64,000 nucleotides of DNA from an uncultured Muribaculaceae bacterium (GTDB lineage Bacteria > Bacteroidota > Bacteroidia > Bacteroidales > Muribaculaceae). Position 1 is the stretch's first letter, and each line of letters begins with the position of its first letter. The notes below the pieces were generated by a model. It made no database searches, was not told where the DNA came from, and saw nothing but the letters and a program-made list of their open reading frames with translations. The stretch lies in the NCBI GenBank assembly GCA_958439725.1, contig CAUBWJ010000011.1, forward strand, positions 5,310-69,309, written 5' to 3'. Of this stretch, positions 1-8,953 are shown piece by piece. Made by a program: the position numbers and the translations under genes.

Positions 1-1
1 C

Positions 2-1528
2 CGAAATACGGGAAAGGCAGGCCTATGGATGGTGATTTTTGAATTTTTCGCGGCATTCCAGGTTGTGCTCATTTATATCTACGGCCGTTCGGTGCTTGCC
101 GTAGACATGCTTCTGAATGTAATGACCACCAATTATGGCGAGGCCACCGAGCTGCTCGGGTCCATGATGCCGGCCATCATATTGGTGCTGGTGGTGTTTC
201 TGCCGCCTCTCATATCGTCGGGGGTGGCCGTGGCGCGCGGCATGAGGCTGCCAAAGAAAGTTCTGGGATATAACCGTCTCGGTAGCCTGGTTACAATCTG
301 CATAGGTCTCGTATGCTATATGGCGTCATTCTTCAGCGGCCGCCCTTTCCATCCGGTAGCTGACATTTATCCGCTGAATGTAGGCTACAATATCTATCTG
401 GCCGTAGAAAGAACTATCCTCACGTCGCATTTCAAAGAGAATACCGCTTCATACAGTTTCGGTGCGGTTCCTACTCATCCCGAAGGGCTCAGCGAGCTCT
501 ACGTTATAGTGATAGGGGAGACCTCGCGTGCCGAAAACTGGCAGCTCGCGGGATATGACCGTCGCACCAATATGCCGCTTGCCTCAGATTCTGCACTGGT
601 GTTTTTCAAGCGTGCCATAAGCCAGTCAAACACCACCCACAAGAGCGTCCCCATGCTGCTTTCGCCCGTTGAGGCCTCCACATTCAACGACAGCATCTAC
701 TCTACCCGTGGAATACTTTCTGCATTCCGCGAGGCTGGCTTTTCAACCGCTTTCATATCCAATCAGCGGCGTAACCATTCTTTCATTGACTTCATGGGCG
801 AGGAAGCCGATACGGTGATGTTCCTGAAGGACCATCTGGACACGGCGGAGGCCGAGGCCCATTTCGATGAAAAGACTCTCGGGCCCCTGATGTCCATTCT
901 GGATGCAAACCCCAGGAAACAGCTGGTGGTGATTCACAGCTACGGTTCACATTTCGCATACGATGACCGCTACCCCGAGACCACTGCAATGTATCTTCCC
1001 GATTCCCCGCTAAAGGTCGACCGTTCCTGCAAGGAAGAACTTGTCAACGCCTACGACAACTCAATTGCCTATACCTCCGATTTCCTTGCCGGTATAATCA
1101 ACATTCTCAAGACTCGCAAAGGTATCTCGGCACTCATGTATACAAGCGACCACGGCGAGGATCTCTTCGACGATGACCGCGATCTCTTTCTCCATGCCTC
1201 GCCGGTTCCGAGCTACTATCAGCTGCATGTTCCGTTCTTAGTGTGGACATCGGAGGGCTATGACGATGCTCTGCCCGGACGCATCACGGCACTGAGGCAA
1301 AACCGCGAAAAGCCGGTTGCCACAAGTGTCTCGTTTTTCCATACCGCCCTTGATATCGCCGGAATCCGTTGGCCCGGTCATGACACGAAACGCTCCGTGG
1401 CCTCTTTTGACTACACTCCGTCCGCAATGTTCTATCTCACCGACCATAATGAAGCCGTGCCCCTTGAGGCATGTGGCCTCAAGGAGTACGATTTTGCCAA
1501 ATTCAATCAGCTGGGGATTGAACTGTAA
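2..1528 (+). CDS. Phosphoethanolamine transferase (EptA-like), 5' partial
   Basis: An inner-membrane sulfatase-fold enzyme that would move phosphoethanolamine from phosphatidylethanolamine to a lipid A or other glycan acceptor. The reading frame is open to the window edge, so the true start lies outside; the first internal ATG is at 29. Counted from there, hydrophobic segments fill roughly the first 105 residues, followed by a periplasmic catalytic domain. The GETSRA motif near residue 163 carries the family's threonine nucleophile, and SDHGED near residue 370 is the metal-binding motif. About 500 residues are visible against 520-570 for full-length relatives. It converges on the lipoprotein gene 10 bases downstream. 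The acceptor cannot be told from sequence. Confidence 0.88.
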   Translation, partial: RNTGKAGLWMVIFEFFAAFQVVLIYIYGRSVLAVDMLLNVMTTNYGEATELLGSMMPAIILVLVVFLPPLISSGVAVARGMRLPKKVLGYNRLGSLVTICIGLVCYMASFFSGRPFHPVADIYPLNVGYNIYLAVERTILTSHFKENTASYSFGAVPTHPEGLSELYVIVIGETSRAENWQLAGYDRRTNMPLASDSALVFFKRAISQSNTTHKSVPMLLSPVEASTFNDSIYSTRGILSAFREAGFSTAFISNQRRNHSFIDFMGEEADTVMFLKDHLDTAEAEAHFDEKTLGPLMSILDANPRKQLVVIHSYGSHFAYDDRYPETTAMYLPDSPLKVDRSCKEELVNAYDNSIAYTSDFLAGIINILKTRKGISALMYTSDHGEDLFDDDRDLFLHASPVPSYYQLHVPFLVWTSEGYDDALPGRITALRQNREKPVATSVSFFHTALDIAGIRWPGHDTKRSVASFDYTPSAMFYLTDHNEAVPLEACGLKEYDFAKFNQLGIEL

Positions 1529-1538
1529 ATCCGGCGGT

Positions 1539-2144
1539 TTATTTTGCGGGGCCCTGACGAGTCAGGAGATGCTTCTCGTCCTTCACTTCAAACTGAAGTG
1601 TTGAGCCCTTCACTTTCACATCGTCAAGTTCCTGATAGCTGACGTAGTGATGCAGAAGGGTCTGGGTGATGGTCGCTTTCATTGCCCCGGCTATCTGCGG
1701 GCGGATAGAGTCAATAGGGCTTGTCTCCGGGCTGAAATTCAGGTCTGACGTTATCACCACGGCATCAGGGTCCACTTCCACCGTCATGGTGGCGGGATCG
1801 AGAGCCAGGAGGAGTTCATCGTCGTCCACGGCTGTCCAGTGGCCCGAAATATACGATTTGGCTGCCGCCGAGACACTGAACGGACTCATTATTGTGGAGC
1901 TTCCGGTAAAAGACCCGGTAGAAGAAATGAGTGAAGTGATAATCACCATACCTCCATTTGAGGTTGAATCGCGTTCGAATACAATATTCTCGATTGACGT
2001 TGCCGTGCTGCCGTCAGTGGCAATGAACGGAGTGGGATTGGATGTCCAGGTTCCGGTGACTTCGCCGGCAAGTTTTTTTGTCTCGTCGCAGCCGGCAGAC
2101 ACGAGTGCGGTTAAGGCCAGAAGGCCAATTAAAAGTTTTTGCAT
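1539..2144 (-). CDS. Lipoprotein of unknown function (201 aa)
   Basis: The protein starts with a short basic, hydrophobic signal ending in a lipobox (LVSAGC, Cys19), so it should be lipid-anchored. The mature part begins with a stretch containing Gly-Thr-Trp-Thr and is rich in Thr, Ser and Val, with alternating patterns that suggest a beta-sandwich or lipocalin-like fold, as in several Bacteroidales lipoprotein families. I do not recognise the exact family. It faces the fumarase promoter region divergently and shares a very short convergent junction with the transferase gene. Confidence 0.8.
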   Translation of the reverse strand: MQKLLIGLLALTALVSAGCDETKKLAGEVTGTWTSNPTPFIATDGSTATSIENIVFERDSTSNGGMVIITSLISSTGSFTGSSTIMSPFSVSAAAKSYISGHWTAVDDDELLLALDPATMTVEVDPDAVVITSDLNFSPETSPIDSIRPQIAGAMKATITQTLLHHYVSYQELDDVKVKGSTLQFEVKDEKHLLTRQGPAK

Positions 2145-2186
2145 GTCAGGAAATTTTAAAATATAACCTGCGGTTCCGTATTATTG

Positions 2187-2218
2187 TTTGTTTTAACACA
2201 CATAAATTTCTATATTTG
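2187..2218 (+). promoter_or_regulatory. Promoter P1 upstream of fumarase
   Basis: TTTG at 2187-2190, a spacer of exactly 20 bases, then TATATTTG at 2211-2218: a full match to the Bacteroidetes -33/-7 promoter. Transcription would start near 2225, directly at the left arm of the foldable sequence at 2223-2277. Confidence 0.75.
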
Positions 2219-2222
2219 CATC

Positions 2223-2280
2223 AACCGAATCGCTTTGCGACCGCGGCCCGGACTGCGTCCGACTTCCGCTTTCGGTTTTC
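2223..2280 (+). ncRNA. Candidate short structured RNA or leader terminator
   Basis: Almost every base can pair. An outer stem AACCGAA (2223-2229) with TTCGGTT (2271-2277) encloses two arms. Arm one is TCGC-TTT-GCGA (2230-2240). Arm two is GCGG (2243-2246) with CCGC (2266-2269), containing CGGAC-TGC-GTCCG (2249-2261). The outer stem is followed by a short T run. The predicted P1 start falls at the first base of the structure. This could be a roughly 55-base RNA, or a premature stop for P1 transcripts ahead of P2. The pairing is seen; the RNA itself is inference. Confidence 0.4.
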
Positions 2281-2288
2281 TGCGAATT

Positions 2289-2308
2289 ATTTCTATATTT
2301 GCATCAAC
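2289..2308 (+). promoter_or_regulatory. Promoter P2 of fumarase, direct repeat of P1
   Basis: TATATTTG lies at 2294-2301 within a 20-base sequence identical to 2206-2225, 83 bases upstream. The -33 position holds only a weak TTTC. The predicted start near 2308 gives fumarase a leader of about 40 bases. Confidence 0.7.
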
Positions 2309-2347
2309 AGATCATTCAAATCAATAACACTCAATACCTGAATCGAT

Positions 2348-3997
2348 ATGGCTACTAAACCGTTTAAGTATCAGGAGATGTTTCCAATGTCGCCGGACAC
2401 CACGGAATATTATCTTCTGACATCGGACTATGTGAAAGTTGAAAACTGGGCCGGACACGAGATGCTCGTCGTCGACCCCGAGGCGCTTACCGTTCTTGCC
2501 CGTCAGGCTACACACGACAATGCCTTCATGCTGCGCCGTGAGCACAATGAGCTTGTGGCCAAGATTCTCAAGGATCCCGAGGCAAGCCAGAACGATAAGT
2601 TTGTGGCTCTTACAATGCTTCGCAACGCCGAAGTGGCTGCAAAAGGGCAGCTTCCTTTCTGCCAGGACACCGGTACGGCAATCATCCACGGTAACAAAGG
2701 CCAGAACGTATATACCGGCGGAGGCGATGAAGAACGCCTTTCAAAGGGCGTCTACGACACCTATACCGAAAACAATCTCCGCTACTCGCAGAACGCACCC
2801 CTGAATATGTATGACGAGGTGAATACCGGCTGCAATCTCCCCGCGCAGATCGACCTCCATGCAGTTGACGGAAACGAATACAAGTTCCTCTTCGTTGCCA
2901 AGGGCGGAGGTTCTGCCAACAAGACCTACCTCTATCAGGAGACCAAGGCTCTTATCAACCCCAAGACTCTCGTGCCTTTCCTTGTGGAGAAAATGAAGAC
3001 TCTCGGCACAGCTGCCTGTCCTCCCTATCACATCGCATTCGTGATCGGAGGCACATCAGCCGAGATGAACCTCGCCACCGTCAAGAAAGCATCTGTGAAG
3101 TATTATGACAATCTTCCCACCGAAGGCAACGAACTCGGTCATGCATTCCGCGATGTCGAGCTTGAGAAACAGCTTCTCGAGGAAACCCGCAAAATCGGTC
3201 TCGGCGCCCAGTTCGGCGGCAAATACTTCGCCCACGATATCCGTGTGATCCGTCTGCCCCGTCACGGCGCTTCATGCCCCGTAGGTCTCGGCGTGTCCTG
3301 CTCCGCCGACCGTAATGTGAAGGCTAAAATCAATGCTCAGGGTCTGTGGATCGAGAAACTTGATGCAAACCCCGGCGAGCTTATCCCGGAGGAATACCGC
3401 AAGGAAGGCGAGGGCGATGTTGTTACAATCGATCTCAACCGTCCCATGAACGAAGTTCTTGCCGAGCTTACCAAATATCCCGTTTCCACCCGTCTGTCGC
3501 TTAACGGCACCATTATCGTTGGCCGCGACATAGCCCATGCAAAAATCAAGGAGCGTCTTGACCGCGGCGAGCCCATGCCCCAGTATCTCAAGGATCATCC
3601 CATCTATTATGCCGGCCCCGCAAAGACTCCCAAGGGAATGCCTTCAGGCTCCTTCGGCCCGACAACGGCAGGACGCATGGACCCCTACGTAGACCAGTTC
3701 CAGGCAGCCGGCGGCTCCATGATAATGATTGCAAAGGGCAACCGCAGCAAGCAGGTGACCGATGCCTGCCACAAGCACGGAGGATTCTATCTGGGCTCGA
3801 TAGGAGGTCCCGCAGCCATTCTCGCGCAGAACTCAATCAAGAAGGTTGAGCTTCTCGAGTATCCCGAACTCGGCATGGAAGCCATCTGGAAGATTGAGGT
3901 AGAGAACTTCCCCGCATTCATCCTCGTTGATGACAAGGGCAACGATTTCTTCACCGAAATCGCCGAGAAGTGCAAGAATTGCGCTATAGCCAAGTAA
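2348..3997 (+). CDS. Class I fumarate hydratase (iron-sulfur)
   Basis: A homodimeric 4Fe-4S enzyme interconverting fumarate and malate in the cytoplasm. In a fermenting Bacteroidales it would mainly run malate to fumarate ahead of fumarate reductase. The 549-residue length is typical of FumA/FumB-type enzymes. Cluster-ligand candidates Cys105 (FCQDTGT), Cys224 (ACPPY) and Cys318 (SCSAD) sit at the same numbers as the E. coli FumA ligands as I remember them. The N-terminal catalytic domain and C-terminal swivelling domain are both complete. The gene stands alone between its own tandem promoters and a strong terminator. As an oxygen-sensitive enzyme it fits an anaerobe. Confidence 0.96.
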   Translation: MATKPFKYQEMFPMSPDTTEYYLLTSDYVKVENWAGHEMLVVDPEALTVLARQATHDNAFMLRREHNELVAKILKDPEASQNDKFVALTMLRNAEVAAKGQLPFCQDTGTAIIHGNKGQNVYTGGGDEERLSKGVYDTYTENNLRYSQNAPLNMYDEVNTGCNLPAQIDLHAVDGNEYKFLFVAKGGGSANKTYLYQETKALINPKTLVPFLVEKMKTLGTAACPPYHIAFVIGGTSAEMNLATVKKASVKYYDNLPTEGNELGHAFRDVELEKQLLEETRKIGLGAQFGGKYFAHDIRVIRLPRHGASCPVGLGVSCSADRNVKAKINAQGLWIEKLDANPGELIPEEYRKEGEGDVVTIDLNRPMNEVLAELTKYPVSTRLSLNGTIIVGRDIAHAKIKERLDRGEPMPQYLKDHPIYYAGPAKTPKGMPSGSFGPTTAGRMDPYVDQFQAAGGSMIMIAKGNRSKQVTDACHKHGGFYLGSIGGPAAILAQNSIKKVELLEYPELGMEAIWKIEVENFPAFILVDDKGNDFFTEIAEKCKNCAIAK

Positions 3998-4023
3998 TCA
4001 GATCGAAGATTATAATAAAAACG

Positions 4024-4061
4024 GGCCGCGCCACGTGAGTTTCATGCTCTGTGGCGCGGCC
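4024..4061 (+). terminator. Intrinsic terminator after fumarase
   Basis: A perfect 11-bp stem (GGCCGCGCCAC with its complement at 4051-4061) with a 16-base loop, followed by TGATGTTTTATT. A on the 5' side makes it usable in both directions between convergent genes. Confidence 0.8.
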
Positions 4062-4108
4062 TGATGTTTTATTGTATAACCTGAAGCCGGGTTTGGATGT
4101 ACGGCGCT

Positions 4109-5434
4109 TTACAGACGGAAGAATTCTATGAAGGAATCAATGATATAGTCCACATCGGTGGTCGAAGCCGTCTCGCGCACCGAATGCATTGCCCAGAGAG
4201 CGGCTCCCATGTCGACTCCGCGCAGGTTTATCTGCGAGGTGAGGATGTTGCCGAGAGTCGAGCCTCCTGCCACATCGCTGTGGTTAACGAAATACTGCAC
4301 CGGCACGCCTGCCTTCTTGCAGATTCCGGCATAGATGGCGGCGCTTTCGGCATCCGTCATGTATTTGCAGTTGGCGTTTATCTTTATCACCGGCCCGTGG
4401 CCGAGGAGGGGATGGCTTGTGGGGTCCTGCTTTTCAGGATAATTGGGGTGCAGTCCGTGGGCGTTGTCGGCGGAGATCATGAAGCTGCGCGCAACGCTTC
4501 TCAGATAGTCTTCCTCACTGTGGCCCTGAATGGAGAATATGCGGCGCAGGGTGTCCATGAGCAGAGGGGATGCCGCCCCCTGCTTGGTGCCGCTGCCGGT
4601 CTCTTCATTGTCGAATATGGCGGCCACGCGAATGTCGGCGCTTTCTTCGGGAGCGTCGATAAGCGCTGATATGGCTGCATGGGCCATGCTCAGATCGTCG
4701 ATGCGGCCGGAGGTTATATATTCGTTGTGAAGGCCCAGAGTGCACGCGGGAGTGGTATCGAAAAGCGAGAGGTCGAAGTCGAGAATCTTTTCGGCAGGCA
4801 CACCGAGTTCTCCGGCTACGAGATTTATCAGCAGATTGTCGGCCTCGAGAGCATCGTTTACCACGCCTATCACCGGCAGCATGTCCTTCTGCTTGGAAAG
4901 CGGATTGCCTTCGTTCACCTGACGGTTGAAGTGAATGGCGAGGTGGGGAATGGTGAGGAGCGGACGGCGTATGCACACTGTGCGTATCTCCGGCTCAAGC
5001 ACGTTGCCGCTGTCAAGTATCACCCTTCCGGCGATTGACAACGGGCGGTCGAACCAGGTGTATAGAATCGGGCCTCCGTAAACCTCGGTGTTGAGTTTCA
5101 CCACACCGCCTTCGGTGCGTATGGCCGCTTTTGGCTTGATGCGGAAGCCGGGGCTGTCGCTGTGTGCCGAGATTATGTGGCAGGCCGGAATGGCTGTATG
5201 ATTCGCTGCGGATGGCATTCTCCATGCCATTACAGCGGAATTGTTCTTTACCGTGAAATATTTGCCGCCGGGTTGCAGGGTCCAGCTGTCGGCTGCGTCA
5301 AGTCTCCGGAAAGAGGCGGCTTCAAGGCGGCGGCAGATTTCATCGGCCGCAAGGAAATTTACCACAGAGGCATCAAGGAAAGCCATGAGGTCGGCCACGC
5401 GGGCCGACACCGGATTAGTCTTGGTAGTCGTCAT
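4109..5434 (-). CDS. M18 family aminopeptidase
   Basis: A cytosolic, dizinc, tetrahedral-type aminopeptidase that removes acidic or neutral N-terminal residues from peptides. Visible motifs are HSD near residue 91 (first metal ligand and Asp), DNEETGSGT in the middle (general base and ligand) and the late SADNAHGLHPNYPEK region. At 441 residues the length is standard. It is the last gene of the yicC-gmk-nadD-DUF5063 run, and its start overlaps the end of the DUF5063 gene by 20 bases, suggesting coupled translation. Exact substrate preference cannot be read from sequence. Confidence 0.93.
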   Translation of the reverse strand: MTTTKTNPVSARVADLMAFLDASVVNFLAADEICRRLEAASFRRLDAADSWTLQPGGKYFTVKNNSAVMAWRMPSAANHTAIPACHIISAHSDSPGFRIKPKAAIRTEGGVVKLNTEVYGGPILYTWFDRPLSIAGRVILDSGNVLEPEIRTVCIRRPLLTIPHLAIHFNRQVNEGNPLSKQKDMLPVIGVVNDALEADNLLINLVAGELGVPAEKILDFDLSLFDTTPACTLGLHNEYITSGRIDDLSMAHAAISALIDAPEESADIRVAAIFDNEETGSGTKQGAASPLLMDTLRRIFSIQGHSEEDYLRSVARSFMISADNAHGLHPNYPEKQDPTSHPLLGHGPVIKINANCKYMTDAESAAIYAGICKKAGVPVQYFVNHSDVAGGSTLGNILTSQINLRGVDMGAALWAMHSVRETASTTDVDYIIDSFIEFFRL

Positions 5435-5957
5435 CGTATTGATTGTCGGGTGAGTTATATTTTATATGGTTGAGCGGACGCATCACATTGCATAAAGTGG
5501 TGCTCCAGTAGTTTTCAAAGTCGTATTTGAGCGAGGCGAGAGCGGCCGTTACAAGATAAGAAGGAGCGTCCTTTACCGATTCTATGAAGTTGTAGAACAC
5601 CTGGAAGAGATCGGCAAGTCCTTCGGAAACAGAGGCGGCAATGGGGGTATCGGAATATTTCATATCCTCCTCGAACACTTCCAGATATGTGTCCTCCTCG
5701 CCCATCAGTGCGGCTATGGCGTTTCTCACCTCGTCGTAATGGCTTTCATCAAGCGCGGAATCGAGTCCCATGGTCTCCTCCATGTTTTCGGCTGAAAGGT
5801 CGGAAACGGAGATGTAGATGCGGGGAAGCAGCCGCAGCATTGTGTCGGTGAAGCTCCGGGCGTCGGATCCGGCGGCGTTTTCTACCGCGGCGCAATATTC
5901 GTTGCAGAGTGCTATGAGTGCGAGTGAGTTGGGGCTTAGCTTGTCGGTATGGTTCAT
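5415..5957 (-). CDS. DUF5063 domain-containing protein
   Basis: A 180-residue acidic, mainly alpha-helical cytosolic protein that I recognise as the DUF5063 type found in Bacteroidetes; its biochemical role is unknown. No signal peptide, metal site or catalytic motif is evident. Several Glu/Asp-rich helices (for example GEEDTYLEVFEED) and a conserved-looking C-terminal helix precede a polar tail. It sits 13 bases downstream of nadD and overlaps the peptidase gene, so it belongs to the same operon. Co-transcription with NAD and GMP synthesis genes says little about function. Confidence 0.82.
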   Translation of the reverse strand: MNHTDKLSPNSLALIALCNEYCAAVENAAGSDARSFTDTMLRLLPRIYISVSDLSAENMEETMGLDSALDESHYDEVRNAIAALMGEEDTYLEVFEEDMKYSDTPIAASVSEGLADLFQVFYNFIESVKDAPSYLVTAALASLKYDFENYWSTTLCNVMRPLNHIKYNSPDNQYDDDYQD

Positions 5958-5970
5958 GAGGGATATCGTT

Positions 5971-6573
5971 TTATTTCTTGTAAAGAGAGTGCTTCACTAT
6001 ATAGTTCCAGACCCGGGAGGTAACAAAATACTCCATATTGTGTCCTGAGGCTATGGCCTGCCTAATGAATGTGCTCGAGATGTCGAGCAACGGGGCTTTT
6101 TCAAGCAGCGTCACGCCTTGAGGAAGCGTTCGGGCATCCACTTCGTAGCCGGGGCGCGGATAGATTATGGGGGAGAAGCATTCTATGATTTCTTCCGGGC
6201 ATCTCCAGCGATTGAAGAGTTTCCAGTTGTCGCTTCCGATTATCAGGGAGAATTTCGCGTCGGGATGGAGGCGGCTGATTTCCCGGAGAGTGTCGATGGT
6301 ATAGGTGGGCAGAGGCATCGAAAGTTCGATGGTGCTGATTTTCAACCGTGGATTGTCACCGATTGCGAGGCGCAGCATCGCCAGACGGTCTTCGTCGTCC
6401 ACAGGCCGTTCTTCCCCGGCCTTCAGCGGGTTCAGAGGACTAACCGACAGCCAGACTTCATCTAATCCGGTAAACTGGGCGATATAGTCGGCCAGAATCA
6501 GATGGCCTGCATGCACAGGATTGAACGAGCCTCCGTAGAAACCTATATGACGTTTTCGCTCATTTCCATCCAT
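5971..6573 (-). CDS. nadD: Nicotinate-nucleotide adenylyltransferase
   Basis: Transfers AMP from ATP to nicotinate mononucleotide, the step before NAD synthetase. The N-terminus has the nucleotidyltransferase signature GGSFNPVHAGH (near residues 14-24), and the C-terminal ISSTFIR motif completes the site. Length is 200 residues, as expected. The start ATG lies 20 bases after the gmk stop. The gene is third in the minus-strand operon starting at yicC. Confidence 0.95.
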   Translation of the reverse strand: MDGNERKRHIGFYGGSFNPVHAGHLILADYIAQFTGLDEVWLSVSPLNPLKAGEERPVDDEDRLAMLRLAIGDNPRLKISTIELSMPLPTYTIDTLREISRLHPDAKFSLIIGSDNWKLFNRWRCPEEIIECFSPIIYPRPGYEVDARTLPQGVTLLEKAPLLDISSTFIRQAIASGHNMEYFVTSRVWNYIVKHSLYKK

Positions 6574-6593
6574 AATCGTTGCGGCCGCCGGTT

Positions 6594-7178
6594 TCAGGCC
6601 TGGGGGGATGTGAATTCCAGAATCTCACGTTCAGCGTTATCAACGGCTTCTTCAAGATTGTCGTTGACAACGGTCGTGTCGTAGCGAGGAGCGAATGTGA
6701 GCTCGAATTCGGCCTTACCCACGCGCTGGTCGATAGCTTCCTTGGTGTCTGTTCCGCGCGATTCGAGCCGGTGGCGCAGCTCTTCTACCGAAGGAGGCAT
6801 GATGAATATGCTTTTGGCGCGGTCGCCATACATTTCCTTTACTCTTACGCCGCCTTTCACGTCTATGTCGAGAACCACGTTCTCTCCGCGGGCACATCTG
6901 TCCTCAACCTCTTTCTTGAGCGTGCCGTAGAAGCGGCCGGGATATACCTCTTCGTATTCCACGAAAGCGTCGTTGGCTATCGCGTCGCGGAACTCGGCAT
7001 CCGAAAGAAAGTGATAGTGCACGCCGTCGGCCTCGCCCTCGCGGGGCTGCCGGTTGGTAGCCGAGACAGAGAATTTCATGTCAACGTTGCCACGGTCCAT
7101 TATGGCCTTGATGATGGTGGATTTTCCGCATCCGGAAGGAGCGGAGATAATTATGATTTTTCCCTGGGAAGGTGTCAT
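6594..7178 (-). CDS. gmk: Guanylate kinase
   Basis: Phosphorylates GMP to GDP. The P-loop SAPSGCGKST sits near residue 13, followed by the GMP-binding region (SATNRQPREGE, then Y and E residues around 70-80) and the lid. Length 194 residues is normal. It directly follows yicC by 14 bases; the yicC-gmk pairing is widespread in bacteria, and nadD follows here as in other Bacteroidetes. Confidence 0.96.
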   Translation of the reverse strand: MTPSQGKIIIISAPSGCGKSTIIKAIMDRGNVDMKFSVSATNRQPREGEADGVHYHFLSDAEFRDAIANDAFVEYEEVYPGRFYGTLKKEVEDRCARGENVVLDIDVKGGVRVKEMYGDRAKSIFIMPPSVEELRHRLESRGTDTKEAIDQRVGKAEFELTFAPRYDTTVVNDNLEEAVDNAEREILEFTSPQA

Positions 7179-7192
7179 GCGGTATATGGATT

Positions 7193-8068
7193 TTAGAGTA
7201 CGTTGAGCACCTGCTCCTTGATTTGTTCAAGCTCGTCTTTCATCTTCACCACGATTTTCTGCATCTCGGCGTGGTTGCTCTTGGAGCCGAGAGTGTTTAT
7301 CTCGCGTCCCATCTCCTGGCTGATGAATCCGAGTTTCTTGCCCTGGCCCGGTTCGGCGGCGATGGTCTCCATAAAGTAATTGAGATGCTGCGACAGACGC
7401 TGCTTTTCCTCGTTGATGTCGAGTTTCTCTATATAGAAAATCATTTCCTGCTCCAGACGCGCGCGGTCGTATTCAACCTGCGGCAGCTGCGAGAGATTGT
7501 CGATTATTCGTGAGCGGATTTTCTCCACGCGCTCGCTTTCGTAGCGCGGAACGAGAGCCAGAAGATTGCGTATGCGGTCTATTCTCACCGCGAAGAATTC
7601 CTCAAGCTTTGCGCCTTCGGCGGCGCGGTATTCCATCAGGGCGTCGAGAGCGCGGTCGGTGGCCGTGGTGCATGCGGCAAGTTCCGCGGCATCGGTGTCG
7701 GCCGGTGCATCTGATCTGGTCACGTCGGGGAAGCGGAACAGAACGGAATACCAGTCGGAGGGCAGGCTGATGTCAAGCGTCGAGGCCATGTTCTCAATCT
7801 GCTTCTTATAGGCTTCCATAAGGTTTATGTTGAACTGCACGGCCGTTTCACCGGTAATGCTCTCGACATAGACGTTCATTTCCACTTTTCCGCGAAGTAC
7901 TCTGCGGCTTACGGTGTTGCGAAGTTCCATCTCCTTTTCGCGCAGAACCGAAGGCACACGCACTGAAAGGTCAAGCTGCTTGCTGTTAAGCGATTTGATT
8001 TCTACGGTAATTTTCTTTGTAGGAAGTTCGACAACTGCCTTGCCGAATCCTGTCATGGATAGCAACAT
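7193..8068 (-). CDS. yicC: YicC family endoribonuclease
   Basis: A 291-residue member of the YicC family; E. coli YicC has been described as an endoribonuclease acting on small RNA. The N-terminus LLSMTGFGKA is the family signature, and the C-terminal DUF1732-type region ends with the conserved GREINTLGSKS segment. First gene of the five-gene minus-strand operon. A -7 box lies just upstream, overlapping the divergent tsaB promoter region. Confidence 0.92.
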   Translation of the reverse strand: MLLSMTGFGKAVVELPTKKITVEIKSLNSKQLDLSVRVPSVLREKEMELRNTVSRRVLRGKVEMNVYVESITGETAVQFNINLMEAYKKQIENMASTLDISLPSDWYSVLFRFPDVTRSDAPADTDAAELAACTTATDRALDALMEYRAAEGAKLEEFFAVRIDRIRNLLALVPRYESERVEKIRSRIIDNLSQLPQVEYDRARLEQEMIFYIEKLDINEEKQRLSQHLNYFMETIAAEPGQGKKLGFISQEMGREINTLGSKSNHAEMQKIVVKMKDELEQIKEQVLNVL

Positions 8069-8086
8069 TCTATTATGTATTTTTTA

Positions 8087-8124
8087 CAAATTTACTAATT
8101 GCAGGGGAAAAATATCTAACTTTG
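8087..8124. promoter_or_regulatory. Divergent promoters of yicC and tsaB
   Basis: On the minus strand TAAATTTG reads at 8094-8087 (leader of about 12 bases before yicC). On the plus strand TAACTTTG lies at 8117-8124, with transcription of tsaB predicted only about 10 bases before its ATG. The -33 elements are unclear for both. Confidence 0.6.
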
Positions 8125-8141
8125 CCGCAAATTTTTGAATC

Positions 8142-8846
8142 ATGGCTTTAATTCTGAATATCGATACTTCAACATCGGTCTGCTCCGTGGCTCTGACCGC
8201 CGAGGGAGCCGTCCTTTGCCATTATGAGGATTTCAAGGGGCGTAATCATGCCGCTTTGCTGAGCGGCTATATAAAAGGGTGCCTTGACTGGGTGCGCGAC
8301 CACGAGATGAAACTCGAGGCTGTAGCTGTGTCCATGGGGCCCGGCAGCTATACCGGTCTTCGCATAGGCCTTTCCGAAGCCAAGGGTCTGGCTTTTGCGC
8401 TGGATATTCCTCTGATAGGGGTCGATACCATGAAGATAATGGCCGTGCATACCATGTTCAATTTCGATATCGAGCCCGACGACAGATTCATGCCCATGAT
8501 CGATGCGCGCCGAATGGAGGTATATACCGCTGTTTATGACATGGCGCTCCAGACCGTTGAGGCTCCCCATCCGCTGATTGTCGAGCCCGACAGTCTTGAC
8601 CGGACAGCGGCCGAGGCCGCTCCGGGACGTCTGCTTATTATGGGCGACGGTAGCAACAAGATCAAAGACGTGGTGCGCACACCCGGTGTGGTGTTCGTGG
8701 ATGATGTGGCGCCGCTGGCCGTGGATATTATGCCTCTGGCTGAAAAGGCTTACCGCGACCGCGATTTCCTTGATATCGCATATTGTGTGCCGGAGTATCT
8801 GAAAGAGTTCCAAGCCACTAAGCCAAAGAATCCTCTTAGTAAATGA
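8142..8846 (+). CDS. tsaB: tRNA threonylcarbamoyladenosine biosynthesis protein TsaB
   Basis: Partner of TsaD and TsaE in making t6A37 of ANN-decoding tRNAs; TsaB is the ASKHA-fold scaffold subunit. The N-terminus ILNIDTSTSVCSVAL and the GPGSYTGLRIG motif near residue 70 are diagnostic. Length 234 residues is typical. It is transcribed alone and followed by a terminator. It lacks the metal-binding histidines of TsaD, as expected for TsaB. Confidence 0.94.
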   Translation: MALILNIDTSTSVCSVALTAEGAVLCHYEDFKGRNHAALLSGYIKGCLDWVRDHEMKLEAVAVSMGPGSYTGLRIGLSEAKGLAFALDIPLIGVDTMKIMAVHTMFNFDIEPDDRFMPMIDARRMEVYTAVYDMALQTVEAPHPLIVEPDSLDRTAAEAAPGRLLIMGDGSNKIKDVVRTPGVVFVDDVAPLAVDIMPLAEKAYRDRDFLDIAYCVPEYLKEFQATKPKNPLSK

Positions 8847-8889
8847 GGTAGTGGGATAATAGTCCGAACGCTGTCCGTACAAAAAATCA

Positions 8890-8924
8890 GACGGAGCATT
8901 CAATTTGATTTTGAGTGCTCCGTC
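8890..8924 (+). terminator. Terminator after tsaB
   Basis: A 13-bp stem (GACGGAGCATTCA with TGAGTGCTCCGTC, one G-U pair) with a 9-base loop, then TTTTGTCGTT. The flanking AAAAAA run also lets it act for the converging fkp gene. Confidence 0.8.
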
Positions 8925-8953
8925 TTTTGTCGTTGTAATGGTTGAATAATGGG

